Positions 5,502-12,561 of a DNA stretch of 25,447 nucleotides are shown here, one piece after another; position 1 is the first letter of the stretch, and each line of letters begins with the position of its first letter. Under the pieces are notes generated by a model. That model worked only from the letters and a program-made list of their open reading frames with translations. It did not search any database and had not been told where the DNA came from. The DNA comes from a virus, in IMG/VR virus record IMGVR_UViG_3300025108_000346, positions 1 through 25,447 of that record, one strand, 5' to 3'. The position numbers and the translations under genes were made by a program.

Positions 5502-7205
5502 ATGGAAGTAACCAACGAACCAAGATACAAAAATCAACACTTACCTTGTGTATCTTGTAATAGCAGTGATGCTCTATCAGAGTATATGAATGGCAGTGCT
5601 TACTGTTTTTCATGTGAAACAAGGTTTAGTCCTGCTGACTACAGTAAAGCAAGAGGAGGAGATGTTAGTAGTCTGCCCCCTGCCAGACCTAAACATAAAA
5701 TAAGTAAACCTAAAGGAGGAGAAATATCAGCTATAGAATCACGTAGCTTAACCCTAGCAACTGTTAAAAAGTTCAATGTCAAAGTAGTAAAGGATGAGCA
5801 TGGTAATGACATCAAACATTACTACCCTTACTACAATGGTGAAGAAGAAGTTATAAAGATAAGGGACGTTGAAAAGAAAAGGAACAATGAAGCTTTTCAG
5901 TTTGTATGGACTGATGGTGCTTCAAAGGTAGATTTGTTTGGTAAGCAACTGTTTGATGGAGGACAAAGGTTCGTTACTTTGTTTGAAGGTGAAATAGATG
6001 CAATGTCTGGTTATCAAATGCTCAACACCAGTGATACCAACTACGCTGTACTAGGAGTGAAGTCCTCTTCTGATGCAGAAAGAGCAGTACGCAACAACCT
6101 TGAGTACCTCTACTCCTTTGACAATGTAGTCCTTTGTTTTGATATGGATGAGCCGGGGCGTAAAGCTACTGACAAAGTAGCCAAGCTTCTTCAGACAGGT
6201 AAAACAAAGATAGTCTCACTCCCTTCTGACTTCAATGATGCTAATGAAATGCTCATGGCAGGACAACAAAAAGCATTTAAGGATGCTTGGTATGGAGCTA
6301 AAACCTATACACCTAGTGGTCTTGTATCTGTTAGTGATCATAAGAAGCGATACCTAGAACGTCCAACTAAACTATCTGTACCTTATCCTTGGCAAGGGCT
6401 TAATGAAAAGCTAGAAGGCTTACGTCAAGGTGAAATAATGATACTGACGGCGGGAACAGGGTTAGGTAAGAGTGCTGTATGTAGAGAGTTACAACACCAC
6501 TTACTTAAAACAACAGAAGACAACATAGGTATCGTCATGCTTGAAGAAAGCTATGAACGAACCATTGATGGTCTGATGTCTATTGAAGCTAATGAACGTC
6601 TATCGAAAGATAGTATAAGGGATACCTACGAGCTAGATCGACTCAGTGAATGGCATGATGCTTTGTTTGAAGGTGTAAACAAAAACAGGGTATGGGTGTA
6701 CGAACACTTTGGCGAGAACAATCTTTCTGCTATTGCCGATAGAGTTAAGTTCATGGCAGCAGGTTCAGAGTGTAAGTGGATCTTTATAGATCACATCCAC
6801 ATGATCAGTGCTGCAGGTGGAGACAATGAGACTGCTGAAATTAACAAGATCATGCATAAGTTCAGGGATCTATGTGAAGAACTAAACATATCTATTGTTA
6901 CTGTGTCTCACTTGAGAAGGCTTGATGGCAACAAGGGACATGAGAATGGAGCAGAGGTTAATCTATCTCACCTTAGAGGATCTCATGTAATTGCTCAAAT
7001 AGCTGACTCAGTTCTTGCTTTAGAACGTAATCAACAATCTGAAGATGAAGTACAAGCTAGAACTACACGACTCAGAGTTCTGAAAAACAGATACTCTGGT
7101 GAAGTAGGCGAGGCAGGTCATATTATTTATGATCCAGTGACAGGTAGACTAACAGAATGTGATGACAGTGATTTACAAATGAGTAATGAGGAGTCATTGA
7201 TATGA
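5502..7205 (+). CDS. Bifunctional DNA primase-helicase, T7 gp4-like
   Basis: The enzyme should synthesise RNA primers and unwind DNA as a hexamer at the fork. From the ATG at 5502 the 567 residues show, in order: a zinc-binding domain (C16, C19, C35, C38); a TOPRIM core with FEGEIDAM near residue 160 and DMDEPG near 214; a RecA-like helicase with Walker A GTGLGKS (318-324), Walker B WIFIDH (426-431) and the SHLRR motif (469-473); and a C-terminal acidic tail. The size is close to that of T7 gp4. The frame is open 13 codons further, but those lie inside the previous gene, and CAGGGAACACTATT before this ATG is the better start. It overlaps the polymerase gene (TGATATGAG). Confidence 0.95.
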   Translation: MEVTNEPRYKNQHLPCVSCNSSDALSEYMNGSAYCFSCETRFSPADYSKARGGDVSSLPPARPKHKISKPKGGEISAIESRSLTLATVKKFNVKVVKDEHGNDIKHYYPYYNGEEEVIKIRDVEKKRNNEAFQFVWTDGASKVDLFGKQLFDGGQRFVTLFEGEIDAMSGYQMLNTSDTNYAVLGVKSSSDAERAVRNNLEYLYSFDNVVLCFDMDEPGRKATDKVAKLLQTGKTKIVSLPSDFNDANEMLMAGQQKAFKDAWYGAKTYTPSGLVSVSDHKKRYLERPTKLSVPYPWQGLNEKLEGLRQGEIMILTAGTGLGKSAVCRELQHHLLKTTEDNIGIVMLEESYERTIDGLMSIEANERLSKDSIRDTYELDRLSEWHDALFEGVNKNRVWVYEHFGENNLSAIADRVKFMAAGSECKWIFIDHIHMISAAGGDNETAEINKIMHKFRDLCEELNISIVTVSHLRRLDGNKGHENGAEVNLSHLRGSHVIAQIADSVLALERNQQSEDEVQARTTRLRVLKNRYSGEVGEAGHIIYDPVTGRLTECDDSDLQMSNEESLI

Positions 7206-8962
7206 GTAAGCTGGTATTTGATGTAGAAACTGATGGGCTACAGTATACAAAAATATGGTGCATTGTTGCTCAAGATGTAGACACTGAAGAGATTCGTTCG
7301 TTTGGCCCTAGTGAGTTAGCAGAAGGTTTGGAGTACCTTAAAACTGCTGACACTTTAATAGGTCACAACATCCTTACCTTTGATATACCTTGTGTACGCA
7401 AAATACTAGACGATCCCTACTTTGCTAGGGATAAAGAGATACTAGACACCTTAGTTCTTTCTAGATTGTTTGGTGCTGATCGTGAGTCAGGTCATAAGCT
7501 TGCTGATTGGGGAAAGATTTTAGGCTTTCCTAAGATTGAGTTTGATGACTACAGCCATTACTCAGTGCAAATGTTGAAGTATTGTATTAGAGATGTGGAA
7601 TTAAACACTAAGGTATTCCATGAACTTAGAAGTGAAGCAAAAGGATTCAGCAGACAGTGTATTGACCTAGAGCATAAAGTTGCTGAGATCTTAGGTGAGC
7701 AAGAACGCTATGGTTTTTTATTAGACTTTAATAAAGCAGGAGATATTCACGCTGAGTTAGGCAATGCAATTATTAAAACTGAGAAAAGGATTCACGAAGT
7801 ATTCAAACCTAAGAACAAAGAAACCAAGCTGTACCCTAAGTACAAGAAAGATGGTAGTGCTGCAAGGAATGCAATAACTGAAAATGGAGAAGGCACAAGA
7901 CTAAGTGATGTTGAGTTTGCTGAAATGCAGCAGTCAGGTACTAAGCATGTAGTCCGAACAGAAGTTAAAGAACTTAATATTTCTTCTAGGCAGCAGCTTA
8001 TTGAGTACTTAAAAGACTTTGGATGGAAACCACGTAAGTTTACTAAGAAAGGTAATGTCATCTTAAATGAAAAAATACTTGAGGAGATTACTGATATACC
8101 AGAAGCTGCTTACATCCAGAAGTACTTCCTATTGCAAAAGCGTATTACTCAGCTTAACTCTTGGATTAAAGAAGCTGACTCAGCTACGTTCAGAGTACAC
8201 AGTCATGTGATTCACAATGGTACTGTAACAGGACGCATGACACATCGTAGTCCCAACATGGCACAGGTTCCTAGTGTATCTGTTCCCTATGGTAAGGCTT
8301 TCAGGGGTTGCTGGCGAGTACCAGATAAGTACAAGTTAGTTGGTATAGATGCTAGTGGGCTTGAGTTAAGAATGCTGGCTCACTACATGAATGATGAGGA
8401 TTACATTAATGAAATTATCTCAGGAGATATCCACACAGCTAACCAAAAACTTGCAGGACTTAAATCAAGAGATCAGGCAAAGACATTCATCTATTCGCTT
8501 TTGTACGGGGCAGGAGATGAAAAGCTTGGGTCAGTGGCTGGAGGAAACAAAGACACTGGTGCAAAACTTAGAAAATCTTTCTTCGATAATCTACCTGCAT
8601 TTGCAAATCTTAGAAACAGAGTATCAAGAACTGTCCAAAAAAATGGATGTCTCAAAGGACTAGACGGTAGGAAGTTAAAAATTAGAAGTGAGCATAGTGC
8701 TTTGAATGCTTTGCTGCAGGGAGCAGGAGCTATTGTAATGAAAGAAGCTCTTGTGATATTGAATAACAAACTAGCAGTATATGACGCACACTTTGTAGCT
8801 AACGTACATGATGAGTGGCAGATAGAAGTAGTCGAAGAAGATGCAGATTATGTTGGGCAGTTAGGAGTAGAAGCTATAGAAGAGGCAGGTGTCTCTTTAA
8901 ACTTACACTGCCCCTTAACTGGTGAATATAAAGTAGGTGATAACTGGAGTGATACACACTAA
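7202..8962 (+). CDS. Family A DNA polymerase, T7 gp5-like
   Basis: The replicative polymerase has 586 residues, about 120 fewer than T7 gp5. The 3'-5' exonuclease is intact: FDVETDG with D7 and E9, GHNILTFD with N56 and D61, and YCIRD with Y127 and D131. The polymerase domain carries TGRMTHRSPNMAQVPS, motif A GIDASGLELR (D383), motif B RDQAKTFIYSLLYGAG (R423, K427, Y431) and motif C VHDEW (H536, D537, E538). Y431 corresponds to E. coli Pol I position 762 and T7 Y526; tyrosine there is typical of lytic T7-type phages. Its ATG overlaps the primase-helicase stop and its TAA overlaps the nuclease start. It may need a host processivity factor such as thioredoxin; none is encoded here. Confidence 0.95.
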   Translation: MSKLVFDVETDGLQYTKIWCIVAQDVDTEEIRSFGPSELAEGLEYLKTADTLIGHNILTFDIPCVRKILDDPYFARDKEILDTLVLSRLFGADRESGHKLADWGKILGFPKIEFDDYSHYSVQMLKYCIRDVELNTKVFHELRSEAKGFSRQCIDLEHKVAEILGEQERYGFLLDFNKAGDIHAELGNAIIKTEKRIHEVFKPKNKETKLYPKYKKDGSAARNAITENGEGTRLSDVEFAEMQQSGTKHVVRTEVKELNISSRQQLIEYLKDFGWKPRKFTKKGNVILNEKILEEITDIPEAAYIQKYFLLQKRITQLNSWIKEADSATFRVHSHVIHNGTVTGRMTHRSPNMAQVPSVSVPYGKAFRGCWRVPDKYKLVGIDASGLELRMLAHYMNDEDYINEIISGDIHTANQKLAGLKSRDQAKTFIYSLLYGAGDEKLGSVAGGNKDTGAKLRKSFFDNLPAFANLRNRVSRTVQKNGCLKGLDGRKLKIRSEHSALNALLQGAGAIVMKEALVILNNKLAVYDAHFVANVHDEWQIEVVEEDADYVGQLGVEAIEEAGVSLNLHCPLTGEYKVGDNWSDTH

Positions 8963-9813
8963 TGAATAGTCTACTAATAAAAGACATCTACAATAAATTA
9001 GATAAACTTAATGATGGGCCTATTGACCTGTCAGAAGAAGAAATTGAAAGGACAGGAGAAGCTGTTAAGGATGCGCTCAGACACTGGTCAAACCCTAAAC
9101 CATCTTCTGAGTTTTCTGTAAGAATGTCTAACATAGGTAAGCCTTTAAGACAGATGTGGTTTGATAGTAGACAAGAAAAAACTGCTTCAAGAATAGCACC
9201 TCAAACATTTATTAAGTTTCTGTATGGGCATTTATTAGAAGAAATTATTCTTATGTTAGTTCGTATGACTGACAACAAAGTAACTGATGAACAAAAAGAA
9301 GTAGACCTTGAAGGAATCAAAGGACACATCGACTGTAAGATTAATGGTGAGGTAGTTGATATAAAGACTGCTTCAAGCTTTGCGTTTAGAAAGTTTGCTG
9401 AAGGCACCCTCCATGAGAATGATCCTTTTGGTTACATGATGCAGCTATCTGCTTATGAAGCTGCTGAAAAATCTTCTAATGGAGGTTTCTTAGCAGTCAA
9501 TAAAGAGTCAGGTGAATTAACTTACTACAGTCCGGGTGACCTAATAAAACCTAATCCTATTACTAGGATAAATAATATTAAAGGTATTTTACAAGAAGAT
9601 GTAATGCCTGAAAAATGTTATGAGCCTGTCCCTGAAGGTAAGTCAGGGAACATGAAGTTAGCTGTAGGATGTGTGTACTGTCAACATAAAGCAATATGTT
9701 GGCAAGATGCTAATGGAGGACAAGGTCTTAGATCTTTTAAATATGCTAATGGCTTACGCCACTTTACAAGAATTGCTGTACTTCCTAAAGTAGAGGAGAT
9801 GACTGCATTATGA
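8962..9813 (+). CDS. PD-(D/E)XK exonuclease, Cas4/RecB-like
   Basis: The 283-residue protein has the PD-(D/E)XK core: H90 and E93/E94 in the first helix, GHID with D124, VVDIK with D133 and K135, and QLSAYE with Q161 and Y165. Four C-terminal cysteines (C219, C237, C240, C246; CVYCQHKAIC) could hold a 4Fe-4S cluster, as in Cas4 and AddB-type nucleases. At RMSNIGKPLRQ (54-64), where related phage proteins often have a cysteine, this one has Arg63. It sits where T7 carries its gene 6 exonuclease, directly after the polymerase, so the likely role is degrading host DNA and resecting ends for recombination. The ATG shares a base with the polymerase stop. Confidence 0.85.
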   Translation: MNSLLIKDIYNKLDKLNDGPIDLSEEEIERTGEAVKDALRHWSNPKPSSEFSVRMSNIGKPLRQMWFDSRQEKTASRIAPQTFIKFLYGHLLEEIILMLVRMTDNKVTDEQKEVDLEGIKGHIDCKINGEVVDIKTASSFAFRKFAEGTLHENDPFGYMMQLSAYEAAEKSSNGGFLAVNKESGELTYYSPGDLIKPNPITRINNIKGILQEDVMPEKCYEPVPEGKSGNMKLAVGCVYCQHKAICWQDANGGQGLRSFKYANGLRHFTRIAVLPKVEEMTAL

Positions 9814-10085
9814 ATTCTAGAACTGCTAAAAAGTTTAGTAAGAAAGCAGAAGAATTTTCAATGGCTTTACTGAAAGAACATCTATCAGAGAAAGAAGCAG
9901 CAAAGGTTGATAAATCTTCTGTGGCTAAAACAGAGTATGCTCCTAGTGAAAGAGGGAGCTATGCACTTACAATGTCTACTAAAGGTATGAAGTCTGTGTT
10001 AAAGCAATTAGCTAAAACAAAACCTATTGAAACTATTTCTTTAATAGATGTTAAAAATTATTGCGCTCAAGTAGGTAGAAGTTAA
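9810..10085 (+). CDS. Hypothetical basic protein, 91 aa
   Basis: The ATG at 9810 overlaps the nuclease stop (ATGA) and the TAA at 10083-10085 overlaps the endonuclease I start, so it is locked between two nuclease genes. The product is Lys- and Ser-rich with a helical N-terminus (KKFSKKAEEFSMALLKEHL) and a middle (APSERGSYALTMSTKGMK) that may be a loop. No family is recognised. Basic character and position suggest a DNA-associated accessory factor, which is inference. Confidence 0.6.
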   Translation: MNSRTAKKFSKKAEEFSMALLKEHLSEKEAAKVDKSSVAKTEYAPSERGSYALTMSTKGMKSVLKQLAKTKPIETISLIDVKNYCAQVGRS

Positions 10086-10534
10086 TGCAACGTAAAAGAA
10101 AGAAACGTCCTCCTGAACTAACAAGATCTAAGGGAGGTTACGACTCTGGCTTTGAAAGAAAGCTGCACAGCACAGTATTAAAACATTGGCAACATCATGG
10201 TGATCAAGTTAATTATGTTATTGAACACAAGTATGAACCTGACTTTGTTAGGAAGTTTGGTGAGCAGACAATACTAATTGAAGCTAAAGGAAGATTCTGG
10301 GATCACGCTGAATACACTAAGTATGTATGGATTAAAAAAGTACTACCAGCTAATACTGAATTAGTATTTTTATTTGATAATCCTGATCTTCCTATGCCTA
10401 TGGCTAAGAAAAGAAAAAATGGTACTAAGCGTAGCCACTCTGAATGGGCAAAGGCTAAAAATTTTCGCTGGTACACCGCAGACACATTGCCTACTGAATG
10501 GAGGGACTATGACCAAATCAAAGAAACTGAATGA
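10085..10534 (+). CDS. Endonuclease I, Holliday-junction resolvase, T7 gp3-like
   Basis: The 149-residue protein belongs to the phage endonuclease I family, which cuts branched DNA, resolves recombination and packaging intermediates and helps break down the host genome. Four catalytic-type residues line up with those of T7 gp3: E24 (SGFERKL), D53 (YEPDF), E66 and K68 (LIEAKG). The length equals that of T7 endonuclease I. The N-terminus is very basic (QRKRKKRPP). It starts in a TAATG overlap with the upstream gene, and the next gene begins inside its end at 10509. Confidence 0.92.
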   Translation: MQRKRKKRPPELTRSKGGYDSGFERKLHSTVLKHWQHHGDQVNYVIEHKYEPDFVRKFGEQTILIEAKGRFWDHAEYTKYVWIKKVLPANTELVFLFDNPDLPMPMAKKRKNGTKRSHSEWAKAKNFRWYTADTLPTEWRDYDQIKETE

Positions 10535-10889
10535 CTCTACGTCAGAAGAATGGGATGAAGCTTTTGAAAGAGACAATGCCAGAAAAAAAAGAGAATGGGA
10601 TGAAGCAAACGGGGTAAGTAAACCTGTTAGATATGTAGACCCTTATGATACTACTTCTGAAAGCAAATCAGATGGTTCTACTGCTGCATATTATGAACTG
10701 CCTAACCATGCAAAAGAACTACAAGATCTTATCTCATATAAGAATATGAATGCTCAAGATGGGGAGATCTTTCGTACTGTATATAGGAAAGGAAGGGCTT
10801 CACATAGTGACCAGTTAAGAGATGCTAAAAAAGTACAGTACTATGCTAACGCTGAAGTTATAAGACTAGAAAAAGGAAGAAATAGATGA
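10509..10889 (+). CDS. DUF3310-like protein (gp1.7-like)
   Basis: I start this gene at the ATG at 10509, served by GGAGGGACT; the open frame reaches back to 10374 only as a shadow of endonuclease I. The 126-residue product has a charged N-terminal half and a C-terminal segment (NHAKELQDLI, then EIFRTVYRKGR, then QLRDAKKVQYYANAEV) that resembles the DUF3310 family, which includes the T7 gp1.7 nucleotide kinase region. The family pattern is a helix, a 'K-Y/F-R-x-G-R-K' turn and a 'DLxKAxxYL' helix. The match is partial, so a nucleotide-metabolism role is only possible. Its stop overlaps the next start by four bases. Confidence 0.6.
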   Translation: MTKSKKLNDSTSEEWDEAFERDNARKKREWDEANGVSKPVRYVDPYDTTSESKSDGSTAAYYELPNHAKELQDLISYKNMNAQDGEIFRTVYRKGRASHSDQLRDAKKVQYYANAEVIRLEKGRNR

Positions 10890-11089
10890 GAGTTGTTAAA
10901 AAACTATGCCCTAACTGTGGCACAACAGATCCACAATTGTTTAGTGATAAAGCAAAGAAGAATACAAAGTGTATTACTTGTAACCGAGGCAACACTGATA
11001 ATGAAATTTACAAAGAAGCAAAAAGAAAAGGAGATCTACTAACTAAGTTACTTAAGCCTTCTAACTTTAAAGGAGTTGTCCGTGGATAA
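10886..11089 (+). CDS. Zinc-ribbon mini-protein, 67 aa
   Basis: The 67-residue basic protein has a classical zinc-ribbon arrangement: CPNC (C8, C11) and CITC (C29, C32) separated by 17 residues, then a Lys-rich C-terminal tail. The likely role is DNA or RNA binding or a protein-protein adaptor. It overlaps the upstream gene (ATGAG) and its end contains the ribosome-binding site and start of the nuclease gene that follows, so it is coupled on both sides. Confidence 0.7.
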   Translation: MRVVKKLCPNCGTTDPQLFSDKAKKNTKCITCNRGNTDNEIYKEAKRKGDLLTKLLKPSNFKGVVRG

Positions 11090-11522
11090 GAAAAGAATAA
11101 GACAAAACTTTGTCTACAGAGGTAGCGTAGATCGAGTTTACGATGGGGATACTATCTGGGTTACCTTAGATTTAGGTTTTGATATGTTGTTTCGATGTTC
11201 TATTAGGCTTAAAGGAATTGATACACCTGAATCTAAAATTAATATAAAAAAGCACCCAGAAAGAAAGAAAGAAAAAGCATTAGCTAAGATTGCTAAGAAA
11301 AGAATGAAAGAACTTTGTGGTAAAGAAGTATGGGTAGAAAGCAAAAAGCTTTTAAAAGGTAGTACTAAAGACAATGTAAAAGAAAGTACTGCTAAAGAGA
11401 AGTATGGCAGGGTGTTAGGAAACATCTATCAAATGGATGGTACTAACATTGCTGATGTACTTATCAGAGAAGGGTACGCTATTAAGTACAGTGGTAAAAA
11501 GAAAACTCATGTTTGGAAATAA
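11082..11522 (+). CDS. Thermonuclease (staphylococcal nuclease) homologue
   Basis: The 146-residue protein carries the SNase-fold signatures. These are VYDGDT (D21, D23, T24), IRLKGIDTPES (matching catalytic Arg35, Asp40, Thr41 and Glu43 of staphylococcal nuclease) and EKYGRVLG (matching Arg87). It should be a calcium-dependent DNase/RNase. It has no signal peptide, so it acts inside the cell, probably on host nucleic acid. I use the GTG at 11082, seven bases after AAGGAG; a TTG at 11076 in the same frame lies too close to that site. A Lys-rich insert (about residues 52-75) lies between the two catalytic segments. Confidence 0.9.
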   Translation: MDKKRIRQNFVYRGSVDRVYDGDTIWVTLDLGFDMLFRCSIRLKGIDTPESKINIKKHPERKKEKALAKIAKKRMKELCGKEVWVESKKLLKGSTKDNVKESTAKEKYGRVLGNIYQMDGTNIADVLIREGYAIKYSGKKKTHVWK

Positions 11523-11536
11523 TTAAGGAGAACTAA

Positions 11537-11785
11537 ATGTCTATTTTAACTTGGTTTAAAGAATTCTTTGTTACAACAGCTATGCAAGAATCAAAAGAAA
11601 AGATCACAGACAAAGCAGAAGATGTCCTAGATGATATTAAAAGTACTGTTACTGAAGGTATCGAAGAAGTAAAAGATATAGCTGAAGAAACAACAACAGA
11701 GATTAAACAAAGAGCAAGAGATAAGTTAGGTAGGTTCTTAGCTGATGATCCTGCTACTAAAAGTAATGAAGCTTATAAGGGGTAG
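11537..11785 (+). CDS. Amphipathic 11-residue-repeat protein, 82 aa
   Basis: AAGGAGAAC precedes the ATG. After a hydrophobic start (ILTWFKEFFVTTA), residues about 22-65 form four consecutive 11-residue units, each opening with I, I, V and I and having a small hydrophobic residue at position 5 (ITDKAEDVLDD, IKSTVTEGIEE, VKDIAEETTTE, IKQRARDKLGR). This is the apolipoprotein/LEA-type pattern expected of a surface-bound or coiled helix. The C-terminus ends in FLADDPATKSNEAYKG, a tail I have seen in similar form on other phage proteins but cannot verify here. Membrane association is inference. It is the last plus-strand gene and overlaps the last minus-strand gene by 29 bases. Confidence 0.65.
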   Translation: MSILTWFKEFFVTTAMQESKEKITDKAEDVLDDIKSTVTEGIEEVKDIAEETTTEIKQRARDKLGRFLADDPATKSNEAYKG

Positions 11786-11981
11786 AAGCTAATATAGGGC
11801 TATATACTTTAGTATCTTGTATTAAAACATGCTCTCCTCTTGAGACACAGGTGGCTTCTACAGCAAAGTTCTGTTCTATATGTTGTTTAAGTTGAGAGCA
11901 TTCTGCTATTTGTGTTGCGCCTTCAAACTCACTAAAGGCGTACCAAGCTGCTACAGATACCAGATATAAGACAGTCACCAC
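11757..11981 (-). CDS. Small membrane protein, 74 aa
   Basis: The frame starts at a GTG at 11981, just after the lipoprotein stop at 11982-11984, with AGGTGG as a poor ribosome-binding site. A second GTG at 11978 is an alternative start. The product has one N-terminal membrane span (VTVLYLVSVAAWYAF) and a short exported or periplasmic tail with two cysteines (AECSQLKQHI, EATCVSRGEH). No family is recognised. It closes the minus-strand arm and its last 29 bases overlap the end of the plus-strand arm. The GTG start and the small size keep confidence moderate. Confidence 0.5.
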   Translation of the reverse strand: MVTVLYLVSVAAWYAFSEFEGATQIAECSQLKQHIEQNFAVEATCVSRGEHVLIQDTKVYSPILASTPYKLHYF

Positions 11982-12227
11982 CTAATCAGAATCATCATCG
12001 TTAGACCAAAGCCTCATACCTAATCTTAAACGATCAGCATCATCTTTTTCTAATTGTTCAACTGTCTTTCCACAATCCCTGTGAGAATTATCACGCTTGA
12101 TTGTAAATGCCCCATCAACAAAAGGTATTCCTGATGGTATGGAAAAGCTTAAGGTACGAGTTGAGCATTCAGAAACTGAAGCACAAGAGGTAAGAAATAA
12201 AATAGGGATTAAAAGTAAGTATTTCAT
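11982..12227 (-). CDS. Small outer-membrane lipoprotein, possible spanin subunit
   Basis: AAAGGAG precedes the ATG at 12227 by the right distance; an in-frame ATG at 12251 has no such site. The product of 81 residues begins with a type II signal peptide, MKYLLLIPILFLTSC, giving lipobox LTSC and lipidated C15. The mature part is polar with two more cysteines and ends in acidic DDDSD. Position in the lysis-gene cluster suggests an outer-membrane lysis factor such as an o-spanin, but it is not Pro-rich as Rz1 proteins are and no matching i-spanin was found. A lipoprotein blocking secondary infection is an alternative. Confidence 0.7.
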   Translation of the reverse strand: MKYLLLIPILFLTSCASVSECSTRTLSFSIPSGIPFVDGAFTIKRDNSHRDCGKTVEQLEKDDADRLRLGMRLWSNDDDSD

Positions 12228-12243
12228 AAAGACTCCTTTAAAC

Positions 12244-12259
12244 TGTTTCATGTGAAACT
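12244..12259. promoter_or_regulatory. parS-like palindrome
   Basis: The 14-base core at 12245-12258 reads GTTTCATGTGAAAC. The bacterial parS core bound by chromosomal ParB is GTTTCACGTGAAAC, so there is a single central difference; one outer base also differs. It is nearly a perfect inverted repeat. It lies between the lipoprotein start and a foldable G+C-rich element. ParB binding is not shown, and a repressor operator or chance are alternatives; the site also overlaps a discarded in-frame ATG of the lipoprotein gene. Confidence 0.35.
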
Positions 12260-12277
12260 TCTTTGTAATGCGGCCTT

Positions 12278-12328
12278 TGACGCACCTGACCGCGAGGCTG
12301 TGAGGGACATGAATGAAACCTGCGTCAG
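12278..12328 (-). promoter_or_regulatory. G+C-rich foldable intergenic element
   Basis: In an otherwise A+T-rich genome this stretch is rich in G and C. Two mutually exclusive stems share the same right arm: TGACGCA at 12278-12284 with TGCGTCA at 12321-12327 (7 perfect pairs), or a longer stem at 12286-12297 with 12319-12328 (CTGAC, GC and AGG pair with CCT, GC and GTCAG, two single-base bulges). No U-run follows on either strand, so a classical terminator is unlikely. It lies in the gap between two minus-strand genes and could be a leader structure, RNA-processing site or protein-binding site. Confidence 0.4.
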
Positions 12329-12345
12329 TTAAATTTCAACACATA

Positions 12346-12561
12346 TCACTTAAATAAGAAAGTCCCTTCTCGTACCATCTTTGGAATGCAGTATGCAGAT
12401 ATGTTCTCCTGCCACTTATATGGGCGTTGATTTGGCCCTAACTCCCCACGCTCTATTGCATTTGAAAACTTATTACATTCGTAGACATTCTCAAACAGCA
12501 TATCGGGAGTACTAACAGTAGCTCCATCTACTATCACTACGAGCAGAAACGCCATTAACAT
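12346..12561 (-). CDS. Small membrane or secreted protein, 71 aa
   Basis: I start at the ATG at 12561, which overlaps the stop of the 149-aa gene (TGATG); the frame is open 20 codons further, but that part is a shadow of the upstream gene. The product starts with a hydrophobic stretch, LMAFLLVVIVDG, a signal or a single span, followed by a polar domain with two cysteines (YECNKFSNAI, AYCIPKMV) that could form a disulphide outside the cytoplasm. Small proteins of this design recur among marine phages near lysis genes, as I recall. The role is unknown. Confidence 0.6.
   Translation of the reverse strand: MLMAFLLVVIVDGATVSTPDMLFENVYECNKFSNAIERGELGPNQRPYKWQENISAYCIPKMVREGTFLFK

Noticed and set aside
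8391-8769. Two open frames inside the polymerase gene
   Set aside because: They are out-of-frame and antisense shadows of conserved motifs A to C of the polymerase.
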